Assembly: GCA_963835135.1 (NCBI GenBank)
Contig: CAWIEF010000005.1
Location: forward strand, 62,001-126,000
Reading direction: 5' to 3'
Origin: JAVVHH01 sp963835135
Lineage (GTDB): Bacteria > Pseudomonadota > Alphaproteobacteria > Acetobacterales > Acetobacteraceae
Length of the DNA stretch: 64,000 nt
Shown here: positions 15,518-24,815 of the stretch, one piece after another
Layout: each line of letters opens with the position of its first letter
Numbering within the stretch: the first letter of the stretch is position 1
Translations under genes and position numbers: made by a program
The notes under the pieces: model-generated
What the model was told of the DNA's origin: nothing
Seen by the model: the letters and a program-made list of their open reading frames with translations, nothing else
Database searches by the model: none

Positions 15518-16738
15518 ATGGATGTCGACACGCTTCTGGCGCTCGTTCTCTCCGTCTCCTGCGCCCTCGCGCTGGCCCGCCTGCCGATCTTCGCCTGGGC
15601 CGACGCGCCACCCGACCACGCCACCCGACGCGTCTCCAACCTCGACGGGCTGCGCGGCTTCGTCGCCCTCGCCGTCGTCATGCACCACGGCATGATCTAT
15701 CGCCATTATGTCCTGACTGGCCGATGGGAGCTGTTCGCCTCCTTCAACACGATGCTGGGCCAGGGCGGCGTTGCCATGTTCTTCATGCTGACCGGCTACC
15801 TGTTCTGGCGCCGCCTCGTGCTGGCCCAGGGTCGCATCGACTGGCTCCGGCTCTACATCGGCCGCGTGTTCCGCATTGGCCCCGTCTTCCTGCTCACGGC
15901 CGCGATCGCGATTCTCGTCAGCCTGCATGGCGGCCGGCACGTGCACCCGGGTACGGTGATCCTCGCCAAACAAATCGGCTCCTATCTTCTGATCGGCATG
16001 TGGCCGGCCGTGCCGGTGCGCGGCTACGACACCAGCCTGCTCCTCGCCGGCGTCACCTGGACGCTGAAATTCGAATGGATCTTCTATGCCTGCCTGCCGA
16101 TCCTCTCCCTGCTCACCCGAGCCCGGCGGCTGCATCTCCCGTTCGCCGCTCTCCTGTTCGTAGGACCACTCGTCATGATCTGGCGGGGCCTGCCCCTGGG
16201 GGATGTCGACTGGCATCCGGCGCTCGTCTGCATGTTCGCCGCCGGCGGCCTGACCGCGTCCCTGCAAGCCACCGGCATCGCCCTCCGCGCTCACGGTGCC
16301 GCAACCTCGCTGCTGGCCCTCGCCCTGCTCGTATTCGCGCTGTGCGGCCTCGACACCTCGTCCGACCCGGTCGCGATCCTCGTCTTTGCCAGCCTGTTCT
16401 ATCTGATTGCCACCGGCTGCAGCCTCTTCGGGGTGCTGCAGATGCGCTCGGCCCATCGCCTCGGCCACGTCAGCTACGGCATCTACCTCATGCAGGGCCT
16501 GGCCCTCGCCGCAGTGCTGCGGCCGCTCCGGACCTTCTCCGTCGCCTCCCCCATCCTGCACGTCCTCCTCGTCGTCGTCGCCAGCGCGCTGCTCGCGATC
16601 ATGGCGCTGGCCGCCCATCGCTGGGTCGAGCAACCCGGCATGCGCCTCGGCGACCGCGTCGCGCGCTGGGCCTGCGCGCGACGCGACGCGATGCTCGCCC
16701 GACCACTCCCGGCTGGCGCCGCCCCGTCGAAGGAGTAG
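15518..16738 (+). CDS. Acyltransferase 3 family membrane protein
   Basis: The 406-residue integral membrane protein has about ten hydrophobic segments. The family signature N-terminus VSNLDGLRGFVALAVVMHHG contains the catalytic-region His, followed by GGVAMFFMLTGYLFWRR and, late, RLGHVSYGIYLMQG. Such proteins transfer acyl groups to cell-surface sugars or lipids (OafA-like); the acceptor is unknown. It starts ten bases after prfC. Confidence 0.88.
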   Translation: MDVDTLLALVLSVSCALALARLPIFAWADAPPDHATRRVSNLDGLRGFVALAVVMHHGMIYRHYVLTGRWELFASFNTMLGQGGVAMFFMLTGYLFWRRLVLAQGRIDWLRLYIGRVFRIGPVFLLTAAIAILVSLHGGRHVHPGTVILAKQIGSYLLIGMWPAVPVRGYDTSLLLAGVTWTLKFEWIFYACLPILSLLTRARRLHLPFAALLFVGPLVMIWRGLPLGDVDWHPALVCMFAAGGLTASLQATGIALRAHGAATSLLALALLVFALCGLDTSSDPVAILVFASLFYLIATGCSLFGVLQMRSAHRLGHVSYGIYLMQGLALAAVLRPLRTFSVASPILHVLLVVVASALLAIMALAAHRWVEQPGMRLGDRVARWACARRDAMLARPLPAGAAPSKE

Positions 16739-16767
16739 GGTCAGCCGGCACCCCTCGAACGGACCCT

Positions 16768-17229
16768 ATGGACAAAACCGACCGCAAGCTCCTGGCCTTG
16801 TTGCAGGAGGACAGCACCCTCTCGATCGCGCAGCTCGCCGACCAGATCAATCTCTCGCAAACCCCCGCCTGGAAACGCATCCAGCGCCTCGAAGCCACCG
16901 GCGTGATCGAGCGCCGCGTCGCGCTGCTGTCGCCGGAAAAGCTGGGCCTCGGCCTGACCGTGTTCGTGTCCATCGAAGCCGGCGACCATTCGCCCGAGTG
17001 GCTCGAACGCTTCGCCGCGGCGGTCTCCGCCTGTCCGGAGGTCGTCGAGGTCCACCGCATGGCCGGCGACATCGACTACATGCTCCGGGTCGTCACTCGC
17101 GACATCCCTGCATACGACTTGTTCTACAAGCGGCTGATTGCCGCAGTGCCCATCAAGAACGTCAGCTCGCGCTTCAGCATGGAGCGTGTGAAGTTCACGA
17201 CGGCGCTGCCCCTGGACGCAATGGTCTGA
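16768..17229 (+). CDS. Lrp/AsnC family transcriptional regulator
   Basis: The 153-residue protein starts MDKTDRKLLALLQEDSTLSI with the AsnC-type helix-turn-helix (IAQLADQINLSQTPAWKRIQRLEATGVI) and a C-terminal RAM effector domain (VVEVHRMAGDIDYMLRVVTRD). These regulators sense amino acids or related small molecules. It lies two bases before the amidase gene and probably controls that cluster. Confidence 0.92.
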   Translation: MDKTDRKLLALLQEDSTLSIAQLADQINLSQTPAWKRIQRLEATGVIERRVALLSPEKLGLGLTVFVSIEAGDHSPEWLERFAAAVSACPEVVEVHRMAGDIDYMLRVVTRDIPAYDLFYKRLIAAVPIKNVSSRFSMERVKFTTALPLDAMV

Positions 17230-17231
17230 CG

Positions 17232-18398
17232 ATGGGCGATACCGACGCGTTCGTGCCTGGTCCGCGAACCCGCATCGCGGGGGCGCCCGCCGGCCCCCTC
17301 GCCGGCCTGACCGTCGCGGTCAAGGACCTGATCGACGTCGCCGGCGTGCCGACCGGCGGCGGCAGCCCGGATTGGCCCCGCTTCGCCCCGGTCCCGACCC
17401 GGCACGCCGCCGTGGTCCAGACCCTCCTCGACGCCGGCGCCTCCGTCATCGGCAAGACCATCACCGACGAGGTCTCCCTCGGCATCCTCGGCGAGAACGC
17501 CCATGACGGCACACCCCTCAATCCGGCCGCGCCCGACCGTGTGCCCGGCGGCTCCTCCAGCGGCTCCGCGTCGGCAGTCGCATCCGGCGAGTGCGACGTC
17601 GCACTCGGCACCGACACCGGCGGCTCCGTCCGCGTGCCGGCGAGCTTCTGCGGCCTCTACGGCATCCGGCCCACCCACGGCCGCATCGACTTCGCCGGCA
17701 TCACCGTCCAGGCCCCCGCCTCGGACACCTGCGGCTGGTTCACCCGCGACGCGCAGACGTTCGGGCGCGTCGCCGAAACGCTGTTCGCCGCTCCGCTCCC
17801 GCGACACGTGCCGGCCACCTTGCTCGTCGCCATCGACGCATTCGGCTTCGCCGACGAGGCCGCCGCCGCAGCGCTGATGCCGTTGGTCGAGCGGCTGGCT
17901 GTGCTGATCGGGATGCGCCGCGACGTGACGCTCGCCCCGCCCGGGCTCTCCGTCTGGCAGCGCGCCCAGCGCGTGCTGCAGGGCAGCGAGTCCTGGCAGA
18001 CCTTCCAACCCTGGCTCGACCAGTGCAACCCTCGGCTGGCTTGGAACGTGTCGCGCGGGCTGGTGCAGGGGTCCATGATCACCGACGCGGAACGCACGGC
18101 GGCCGGCCTCATGCGGCTGGAAGCCCGCGCGCACGTGCGCCGCCTGCTGCCGCCCGGCACGATCCTGTGCCTGCCGACCACCCCGTTTCCCGCGCCGCTC
18201 AAGGGCCTGCCGGTCTCCGCGCTCAACCCGCTCCGCGAGCGGATCGCCTGCCTGACAAGCCATGGCGGCCTGACTGGTATCCCGCAACTCAACATCCCCG
18301 GGTCGACCGTCGATGGCGCCCCGATCGGCCTGTCGATCGTCGGCGGCCACGGGGCCGACCTCGATCTCATCCGCACTGCGATCGCCCTGGAGGCATGA
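17232..18398 (+). CDS. Amidase-signature-family hydrolase
   Basis: The 388-residue enzyme has the Ser-cisSer-Lys triad: K31 in TVAVKDLIDV, S108 in PGGSSSGSAS and the nucleophile S132 in GTDTGGSVRVPA. It is shorter than classical amidases (about 450-500) and close to the AtzE/AtzF-type or indole-acetamide-type group in motif layout. It hydrolyses an amide or carbamoyl compound that sequence alone cannot name. The gene follows the AsnC regulator, and its stop overlaps the AtzH-like start, so the two proteins are probably made together. Confidence 0.88.
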   Translation: MGDTDAFVPGPRTRIAGAPAGPLAGLTVAVKDLIDVAGVPTGGGSPDWPRFAPVPTRHAAVVQTLLDAGASVIGKTITDEVSLGILGENAHDGTPLNPAAPDRVPGGSSSGSASAVASGECDVALGTDTGGSVRVPASFCGLYGIRPTHGRIDFAGITVQAPASDTCGWFTRDAQTFGRVAETLFAAPLPRHVPATLLVAIDAFGFADEAAAAALMPLVERLAVLIGMRRDVTLAPPGLSVWQRAQRVLQGSESWQTFQPWLDQCNPRLAWNVSRGLVQGSMITDAERTAAGLMRLEARAHVRRLLPPGTILCLPTTPFPAPLKGLPVSALNPLRERIACLTSHGGLTGIPQLNIPGSTVDGAPIGLSIVGGHGADLDLIRTAIALEA

Positions 18399-18793
18399 TG
18401 GACACCACCCCGAACCGGCCCGAGATCGTCGCCGAGCTGACCGCGCTGTTCGAACGCTACGAGCAGGCGCTGATCGACAAGGACGTCGACGTGCTGGATG
18501 CGAGCTTCTGGGACAGCCCGCACACGATCCGCTATGCCCTCAAGGACAACGGCTACGGCTTCGACGCCATCCACGCCTCGCGCCTCGCGGCCGCGCCGGG
18601 CGGCTCGAAGGGCGAGTGGATCCGGCACGAGATCCTGACACTCGGGACCGACGTGGCCACCATCAACCTCGAATACCGCCCGAAGGGCCGCGACGGGATC
18701 GGGCGGCAGAGTCAGACCTGGGTGCGCTTCCCCGGCCTCGGCTGGAAGATCGTCTCCGCCCACGTCTCCCTCATGCCGGAGGGAGGATGGTGA
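18395..18793 (+). CDS. AtzH-like (DUF3225) SnoaL-fold protein
   Basis: The 132-residue protein begins MMDTTPNRPEIVAELTALFERYEQALID and has the block DVDVLDASFWDSPHTIRYALKDNGYG of the AtzH/DUF3225 group (NTF2-like fold). AtzH relatives occur beside cyanuric-acid and biuret amidases, so the neighbouring amidase fits. ATG 18395 overlaps the amidase stop (ATGATG); the second ATG at 18398 has better spacing from GGAGG. Confidence 0.82.
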   Translation: MMDTTPNRPEIVAELTALFERYEQALIDKDVDVLDASFWDSPHTIRYALKDNGYGFDAIHASRLAAAPGGSKGEWIRHEILTLGTDVATINLEYRPKGRDGIGRQSQTWVRFPGLGWKIVSAHVSLMPEGGW

Positions 18794-18795
18794 CC

Positions 18796-19794
18796 ATGTG
18801 GGAGCGGGACAGCGGCAGCTTCCCCCTCGGCGACCTCGCGGTCGAACGCGGCGGCATCATCGCGGGGGCGCAGATCGGCTGGGAGCGCCACGGCACGCTC
18901 AATCCGGCGCGCGACAACCTCATCGTCTACCCCAGCAGCTACAGCGCCCAGCATCCCGACATGGCCTGGCTGATCGGCCCGGACCAGATCCTCGATCCAA
19001 CCCGCTACTGCATCCTCGCCATCGACATGTTCTCCAACGGCGTCTCCTCTGGCGCCGCCGAGACGCCGGACTACCCCGCCCTCGTCACCATGGCCGACAA
19101 CGTCCGCGCGCAACACCGGCTTGTCATCGAGCAGTTCGGGGTCGAGCGCCTGGCCGCCGTCTACGGCTTCTCCATGGGCGGCATCCAAGCCTATCACTGG
19201 GCGGCGATGTTCCCGTCGATGGTGCCGCACGCGTTCGTGGTCTGCGGCAGCGCCAGGACCGCCGATCACAACAAGGTCTTCCTGCAGGGCCTGCTCCGCA
19301 CCCTCGAAGCCGCGCCGGAGCACATCGGCAACGGCCGGTTCTCCAGCGAGCCCGCAGCCGCTTTGCGCGCGTTCGGGACCATCTACGCCGGCTGGGGCCT
19401 GAGCCAGGATTTCTACCGCGCCGGGCTATACCGCTCCGCGCTCGGCGCCCCGGACCTGGACACGTTCATCCGCGAACAGTGGCAAGATCGCTTCGCCATG
19501 CGCAGGGCCGCCAACCTCTACGCCCAGGCGCTCGCCTGGCACGAGGCCGACATCGCCGGCGGCCGCGACCTCGAGGCGGCGCTGCGGTCCATCGAGGCGC
19601 AGGTCACGCTGTTGCCGAGCGAGACCGATCTATACTTCCGCGTCGCCGATAACGCGGCGGAGCTGCCGTTCCTTCGCTCGGCCGAACTGCGCCCGATCCC
19701 GAGCATCTGGGGGCACCGCGCCGGCAATCCGAACGCGGACGCCGCCGACAAAGCCTTCCTGGCCCAAGCCGTCCGCGACGCGCTGGGCGAATAG
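18796..19794 (+). CDS. Alpha/beta hydrolase, homoserine O-acetyltransferase (MetX)-like
   Basis: The 332-residue protein shows an alpha/beta-hydrolase core with nucleophile elbow GFSMGGIQAYHWA, and the MetX-type N-terminal layout (GWERHGTLNPARDNLIVYPSSYS). It lacks the full MetX signature and lies in an amidase cluster, so methionine synthesis is doubtful. Related proteins are often annotated MetX-like hydrolases. Start 18796 is preferred because GGAGG lies nine bases upstream; ATG 18787 is also in frame. Confidence 0.82.
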   Translation: MWERDSGSFPLGDLAVERGGIIAGAQIGWERHGTLNPARDNLIVYPSSYSAQHPDMAWLIGPDQILDPTRYCILAIDMFSNGVSSGAAETPDYPALVTMADNVRAQHRLVIEQFGVERLAAVYGFSMGGIQAYHWAAMFPSMVPHAFVVCGSARTADHNKVFLQGLLRTLEAAPEHIGNGRFSSEPAAALRAFGTIYAGWGLSQDFYRAGLYRSALGAPDLDTFIREQWQDRFAMRRAANLYAQALAWHEADIAGGRDLEAALRSIEAQVTLLPSETDLYFRVADNAAELPFLRSAELRPIPSIWGHRAGNPNADAADKAFLAQAVRDALGE

Positions 19795-19797
19795 CCC

Positions 19798-20676
19798 CTA
19801 CATCTCCTGGCGCCACGGCTCCGGCACCAGCCGGTAGCCGTCGGCGTCGCGAACGACATAGGCGTATCCCGGGAAATGCAGGTGCATCCCGGCCACCAAC
19901 TCGCCGTGGACGGCGCTCCGCTCGAGGATGCGGCGGCGAGTGGCCTCGGCTTGCGCCGGGTCGACGTCGTAAACCACGGTCACGTCGGGCCGCGGGACCT
20001 GCACCTCCGGCACATGCGCGATGTCGCCCCAGATCAGCAGGCTCTCCCCGCCCGACGCCACGCGGTAGCCAGTATGACCCGGCGTATGGCCCGGCAGCGG
20101 CACCGCCGTGACCCCAGCGGCGACCTCGCCTTCGCCGAACAGGCGCATCCGGTCGCCGTAGGGCGCCATCTGCTGCTGCGCCATCGCGAAATACGGCACG
20201 CCCTGCCCGCTGCGCTCCACCAGGGCGAGATGGCCGCTGTTGCTCCAGTACGCCCATTCCGCCTCATGCATTGCCACCGTCGCGTTCGCGAACACAGCAC
20301 GGCCTGACGCGTCGGCCAGCCCGTTGGAGTGATCGCCATGCATGTGCGTCAACAGGATCGTGTCAACCGCATCGGGCGTCACGCCGGCCGCGGCGAGATG
20401 CTGCAGCAGCTTGCCCGTGGTCGGCTGCATCGTCCCGCCGCAGCCGGTATCGACCAGGACGGTCTGGCCGCCCGTGCGGATGAGGTAGCAGTTGACCGAG
20501 GTGCGCCGCGGCACCGGCCGGAATGCCGCGCGGATCATCGCCGCGGCATCGTCCTCGCCGATGTTGCGCAGGACATTGAGCGAGCCGTCCAGGTAGCCGT
20601 CGCTGACCGCGGTGACCACGATGTCGCCGACCCGGCGATGGATCAGGCCGGCAATCTGCTGCGTCGGAAGCGTCAT
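19798..20676 (-). CDS. Metallo-beta-lactamase fold hydrolase
   Basis: The 292-residue protein has the zinc motif HMHGDH at 111-116 in LLTHMHGDHSNGL, then PGHTPGHTGY, the bridging Asp in LIWGDIAH and a late His (GMHLHFPGY). This is the MBL superfamily group of quorum-quenching lactonase-like and similar hydrolases; the substrate is unknown. It faces the amidase cluster tail to tail with three bases between. Confidence 0.88.
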   Translation of the reverse strand: MTLPTQQIAGLIHRRVGDIVVTAVSDGYLDGSLNVLRNIGEDDAAAMIRAAFRPVPRRTSVNCYLIRTGGQTVLVDTGCGGTMQPTTGKLLQHLAAAGVTPDAVDTILLTHMHGDHSNGLADASGRAVFANATVAMHEAEWAYWSNSGHLALVERSGQGVPYFAMAQQQMAPYGDRMRLFGEGEVAAGVTAVPLPGHTPGHTGYRVASGGESLLIWGDIAHVPEVQVPRPDVTVVYDVDPAQAEATRRRILERSAVHGELVAGMHLHFPGYAYVVRDADGYRLVPEPWRQEM

Positions 20677-20686
20677 GGATGGCCTT

Positions 20687-21367
20687 TCACGAACCAGAAG
20701 CGATCTCGTCCACCGCGTCCCAGCCGAAGCGCAACAGCGGTAGTGCCTGCGCGGCGAAGGCGGCGACCGTGCCGGGCAGCGTCCTGCCCTGCACCACTCT
20801 GTCGGACAGCGGGCGGCGGACGACAAAATTCTTCAACCGAAGCGCCGGATCCACCGGCGTGCCTTTCAGGTCCTCGAACCCTTTCGGCATCCGGCTCAGC
20901 CGCTCTCCGTCCTCCAAGCCGAGTTTCGCCCGCCGCAACTCGGCCTGCATCGCGTCGAAGCGGTCCGGGTGGACTCGGATGCGCTCGCGGATACTGTCGA
21001 GCACCTCGGGCTCGGGATGCCAGAACGCCGCGCCAACGAAGCACCCGGCCGGGTCCAGGTGAAAATACAGCACACCCGGACTGCCCTTCGAACCGCCCTG
21101 CCGGAACCAGACGACCCCGACGCTCGTCTTGTAAGGCCGCTTGTCGTGGCTGAACCTGGTATCGCGATGCAGCCGGAACATCGAGCGCTTCGCGTCGCCC
21201 TCGAGCGGCAGGCCGAGCTTCGTCAGCTCCGTCGTCACCGACGCGACGAGCGCCGCCACGGGGTCGCGGACGGCGCTCTCATAGGTCGCGCGGTTCGCCT
21301 CGAACCACGCCTTCTCGTTGTTAGCCGCTAGCCCGCGCAGGAACTCGAACGCGGCCGCCGGGATCAA
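20687..21367 (-). CDS. DUF2461 family protein
   Basis: The 226-residue protein matches DUF2461: PAAAFEFLRGLAANNEKAWFEANR, RDTRFSHDKRPYKTSVGVVW and GVLYFHLDPAGCFVGAAFWHPEPE are its hallmarks. The function of the family is unknown; no catalytic motif is evident. It begins one base after grxD and ends 11 bases before the metallo-beta-lactamase start, probably in one transcript from bolA-grxD. Confidence 0.88.
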   Translation of the reverse strand: MIPAAAFEFLRGLAANNEKAWFEANRATYESAVRDPVAALVASVTTELTKLGLPLEGDAKRSMFRLHRDTRFSHDKRPYKTSVGVVWFRQGGSKGSPGVLYFHLDPAGCFVGAAFWHPEPEVLDSIRERIRVHPDRFDAMQAELRRAKLGLEDGERLSRMPKGFEDLKGTPVDPALRLKNFVVRRPLSDRVVQGRTLPGTVAAFAAQALPLLRFGWDAVDEIASGS

Positions 21368-21706
21368 TCAGGCCGCGGCCTGGTGCGGCACGCCCTTCTC
21401 CTTCATCAAGCCCTCGAGCTCGCCCGACTGATACATCTCGGTGATGATGTCGCAGCCGCCGACGAACTCGCCGTCGACATAGAGCTGCGGGATCGTCGGC
21501 CAGTTGCTGAACGCCTTGATGCCCTCGCGCAGCCCGGCATCGTCCAGCACGTTCGCCGTCTGGAACGGCACGCCCATGTGGGTCAGGATCTGCACCACCC
21601 GGGCGCTGAACCCGCATTGCGGGAACATGGCGTTGCCCTTCATGAACAGCATGACCTTGTTGCTGCTGATATCGTTCTGGATGCGGGCGGCGACGGACTC
21701 GGACAT
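21368..21706 (-). CDS. grxD: Monothiol glutaredoxin (Grx4/GrxD)
   Basis: The 112-residue protein carries the CGFS active site (C31) in KGNAMFPQCGFSARVV, plus the glutathione-binding WPTIPQLYVDGEFVGGCDII. Monothiol glutaredoxins bind [2Fe-2S] clusters with BolA proteins and deliver or sense iron. The bolA gene lies nine bases upstream, supporting a Grx-BolA pair. Confidence 0.96.
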   Translation of the reverse strand: MSESVAARIQNDISSNKVMLFMKGNAMFPQCGFSARVVQILTHMGVPFQTANVLDDAGLREGIKAFSNWPTIPQLYVDGEFVGGCDIITEMYQSGELEGLMKEKGVPHQAAA

Positions 21707-21715
21707 CGGATGCTC

Positions 21716-21949
21716 CTATTCGGGAAGGGTAGTCGTCAGGGCCAGCGCATGCAGCGCGCCGCCCATCCTGCCTTGAAGCGCGGCGTAGACCATTTGGTGT
21801 TGCTTGACGCGGGACACGCCGCGGAACGCCTCGCTGGCGACCGTCGCCGCGTAGTGATCCCCATCGCCCGCGAGGTCCTGGATGCTGACCGCCGCGTCGG
21901 GCAGGGCCGCTTTGATCATCGCCTCGATCTCGCTCGCCACCATAGCCAT
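21716..21949 (-). CDS. BolA family iron-sulfur protein
   Basis: The 77-residue protein MAMVASEIEAMIKAALPDAAV ends in the BolA-type KQHQMVYAALQGRMGGALHAL segment containing the conserved His. The His in GDGDHYAATV is the other conserved ligand candidate. It lies between purL and grxD, an arrangement common in alphaproteobacteria. It probably forms a heterocluster with the neighbouring glutaredoxin. Confidence 0.93.
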   Translation of the reverse strand: MAMVASEIEAMIKAALPDAAVSIQDLAGDGDHYAATVASEAFRGVSRVKQHQMVYAALQGRMGGALHALALTTTLPE

Positions 21950-21952
21950 CGG

Positions 21953-24136
21953 TCAGCTCCGCATCCAGTCTGGGAAGAAGCGCTCATGCGCCTCTTTTAG
22001 CGTGACGACCGATATGGGTTCGACGCCATCGAGTGTCAAACCGGGGCCGCCGGCATGGCCGATCAGCCGGGCGGGAACATGCGCCGCCTTGGCCGCCTTC
22101 ATCGTCGCGTCCGCGTCGGCGACGGCCAGCACGTACCGGCCCTGATCCTCGCCATACCAGTAGGCATGCGGCGCAGCCCCATCCGGCGGAGGCAGCAGCG
22201 TAGCGCCGACGCCGCCGGCCAACACCATCTCGGTCACCGCCACCAGCAGCCCGCCATCGGACACGTCGTGGCACGCGCGCACCCGGCCCGCCGCGATCTG
22301 CCCACGCACGAACTCGCCGGCCAGCCGCTCGGCCAGCAGATCGACCGGTGGCGGCGGCCCTTCCTCGCGGCCGGCGATCTCGCGCAGCCAGAGCGACTGA
22401 CCCAAGCCAGCCCCATCCCGCCCGATCGCCACCAGCGCGGCCCCGGCCGGCAGCGCGATGCCCGCCGTCTGCGCCGCGTGCTCGAGCACGCCGACGCCGC
22501 CGATCGCCGGGGTCGGCAGGATGCCGGTGCCCTCCGTCTCGTTATACAGGCTGACATTGCCGCTCACGACCGGGAAGTCGAGCGCGCGGCAGGCCTCGGC
22601 CATGCCTTCGATCGCGGCGGCGAACTGCCCCATGATCTCCGGCTTCTCGGGGTTGCCGAAATTCATGTTGTCGGTGATCGCCAGCGGCCGCGCGCCGACC
22701 GCGCACAGGTTGCGCCAGGCTTCGGCCACCGCCTGCTTGCCGCCCTCGGCCGGGTCGGCCTGGCAGTAGCGCGGCGTGCAATCCGTCGTCAGCGCCAGCG
22801 CGAGCTCGTGGTCTTCGATCCGCACCACGGCGGCGTCGGCCGCGCCGGGGCGGCGCACGGTCTGGCCGCCGATCGTGCTGTCATATTGGTTCCAAACCCA
22901 AGCCCGCGAGCACAGATCGGGGCAAGCGATCAGCGTCAGCAACGCCGGCCCGATCCCGGCCGGGTCAGCCACCGGCCCGAGCGCCGGCCGCGGCGGCGTC
23001 GGCGCGGTCGGGCGATGATACAGCGGCGCCTGTTCAGCCAGCGGGTCGAGCGGGATGTCCGCCTCGATCGCGCCGTGATGCCTGACCACGATGCGCCCCG
23101 TGTCGGTCAGATGGCCGACGACGGCGAAATCCAGCTCCCACTTCTCAAAGATCGCCCGCGCAACGTCCTGCCGGTCCGGGCGCAGCACCATCAGCATGCG
23201 CTCCTGGCTCTCCGACAGCATCATCTCGTATGCCGTCATCGCCGGCTCGCGCTGCGGCACCTGATCCAGATCGAGCACGATGCCGACACCACCCTTGCCC
23301 GCCATCTCGACCGACGAACTCGTCAGCCCGGCCGCGCCCATGTCCTGGATTGCCACGATCGCATCCGTCTGCATCAGTTCGAGGCACGCCTCGATCAGCA
23401 GCTTCTCCGTGAACGGGTCACCGACCTGCACGGTCGGCCGCTTCTCCTGCAAGTCCGCGCCGAACTCGGCCGACGCCATCGTCGCGCCGTGGATACCGTC
23501 CCGCCCCGTCTTAGACCCGACATAGATGACCGGATTGCCGATCCCGGCCGCCGCACTCAGGAAGATGCGGTCCTTCGGCGCGATGCCGACCGTCATCGCG
23601 TTGACCAGCGGGTTGCCGTTGTAGGCCGCATGGAAGTTCACCTCGCCGCCCACCGTCGGCACGCCCACGCAATTGCCGTAGCCGCCGATCCCCCGCACTA
23701 CCCCATCCACGATTCTCCGCGTACGCGGGTCGGAGGGAAGGCCAAAGCGCAGCGCGTTCAGGTTGGCGATCGGCCGCGCGCCCATGGTGAACACGTCCCG
23801 CAGGATGCCGCCCACCCCGGTCGCCGCCCCCTGATACGGCTCAATGAAGCTCGGATGGTTGTGGCTCTCCATCTTGAACACCGCGACCAAGCCCTCGCCG
23901 ATGTCGATGACGCCCGCATTCTCGCCGGGTCCGTGCACCACCCAGGGCGCCGTCGTCGGCAGCCGCTTCAGCCACACCCGGCTGGATTTGTATGAGCAAT
24001 GCTCCGACCACATGACGCTGAAGATGCCGAGCTCGGTCAGCGACGGCGTGCGCCCCATGATCGCCAGCACCTTGGCGTATTCGTCCGCGCTCAGCCCGAA
24101 CGTCCGCGCCAGGGCCTGGTTGACCATCTGGCTCAC
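21953..24136 (-). CDS. purL: Phosphoribosylformylglycinamidine synthase subunit PurL
   Basis: PurL is the ATP-dependent synthetase subunit that makes FGAM from FGAR with ammonia from PurQ and the linker PurS. The small-type form is about 727 residues, with FSVMWSEHCSYKSS, the MESHNHPSFIEPYQGAATG active site, VKMGARP-like FTMGARPIAN, and C-terminal VSDGGLLVAVTEM. The GTG start overlaps the purQ stop (GTGA) and has GAGG nine bases upstream; an ATG lies three codons in. It is the distal pur gene before bolA. Confidence 0.96.
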   Translation of the reverse strand: MSQMVNQALARTFGLSADEYAKVLAIMGRTPSLTELGIFSVMWSEHCSYKSSRVWLKRLPTTAPWVVHGPGENAGVIDIGEGLVAVFKMESHNHPSFIEPYQGAATGVGGILRDVFTMGARPIANLNALRFGLPSDPRTRRIVDGVVRGIGGYGNCVGVPTVGGEVNFHAAYNGNPLVNAMTVGIAPKDRIFLSAAAGIGNPVIYVGSKTGRDGIHGATMASAEFGADLQEKRPTVQVGDPFTEKLLIEACLELMQTDAIVAIQDMGAAGLTSSSVEMAGKGGVGIVLDLDQVPQREPAMTAYEMMLSESQERMLMVLRPDRQDVARAIFEKWELDFAVVGHLTDTGRIVVRHHGAIEADIPLDPLAEQAPLYHRPTAPTPPRPALGPVADPAGIGPALLTLIACPDLCSRAWVWNQYDSTIGGQTVRRPGAADAAVVRIEDHELALALTTDCTPRYCQADPAEGGKQAVAEAWRNLCAVGARPLAITDNMNFGNPEKPEIMGQFAAAIEGMAEACRALDFPVVSGNVSLYNETEGTGILPTPAIGGVGVLEHAAQTAGIALPAGAALVAIGRDGAGLGQSLWLREIAGREEGPPPPVDLLAERLAGEFVRGQIAAGRVRACHDVSDGGLLVAVTEMVLAGGVGATLLPPPDGAAPHAYWYGEDQGRYVLAVADADATMKAAKAAHVPARLIGHAGGPGLTLDGVEPISVVTLKEAHERFFPDWMRS

Positions 24137-24801
24137 GGCGCGATCGCCTCGACCATGCCCTGGAACAGCGGCAGCCCGTCGGTGCCGCCCATCAAGGGGT
24201 CGACCAGATCCTCCGCGTGCGGCATCAACCCGAGCACTCGCAGGTTGGGCGAGTAGATCCCCGCGATCGCCCGGGCCGACCCGTTCGGGTTCGGCCCGTC
24301 GTAGCGGAACGCCACGAGCCCCTCGCCCTCCAGCCGGTCCAGCGCCGCCTCGTCGGCGAAGTAGTTGCCGTCGCCATGCGCCATCGGCGCGCGGAACACC
24401 TCGCCTTTCTGATAATGCCCGGCATACGGCGTGTCGGACCGCTCCACCCGCAACCAGCAATCCTGCGACAGGAAGCGCAGCGCCGCATTGCGCAGCAGCG
24501 CCCCCGGCAGCAGTCCGGCCTCCGTCAGGACCTGAAACCCGTTGCAGATGCCCAGCACATGCCCGCCGCGCTCGGCGAACGCCCGCACCGCACCCATGGC
24601 CGGCGACCGCGCCGCCATCGCCCCGCACCGCAGGTAATCGCCATGGCTGAACCCGCCCGGCAGCACCACCAGATCCAGCCCCGCGATGTCCGTCTCATGA
24701 TGGAACACCATCCGCGGCGCCTGCCCCGTCACCCGCTTGAGCGCAATGGCTACATCCCGCTCGCGATTGGTCCCGGGGAAAACGACGATGCCGGCTTTCA
24801 T
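24133..24801 (-). CDS. purQ: Phosphoribosylformylglycinamidine synthase subunit PurQ
   Basis: The glutaminase subunit supplying ammonia to PurL. The 222-residue protein has the class I amidotransferase triad: nucleophile Cys in LGICNGFQVL and the His and Glu of MPHAED near the C-terminus. The N-terminus is MKAGIVVFPGTNRERD. The longer open frame upstream runs into a palindromic repeat and is not used. It is coupled to purL by a four-base overlap. Confidence 0.96.
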   Translation of the reverse strand: MKAGIVVFPGTNRERDVAIALKRVTGQAPRMVFHHETDIAGLDLVVLPGGFSHGDYLRCGAMAARSPAMGAVRAFAERGGHVLGICNGFQVLTEAGLLPGALLRNAALRFLSQDCWLRVERSDTPYAGHYQKGEVFRAPMAHGDGNYFADEAALDRLEGEGLVAFRYDGPNPNGSARAIAGIYSPNLRVLGLMPHAEDLVDPLMGGTDGLPLFQGMVEAIAP

Positions 24802-24815
24802 CGTGCTCGTTCCTG

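Noticed and set aside
22055..23995. Plus-strand open frame of 646 codons opposite purL
   Set aside because: No ribosome-binding site, no family motifs and compositional bias typical of an antisense shadow.
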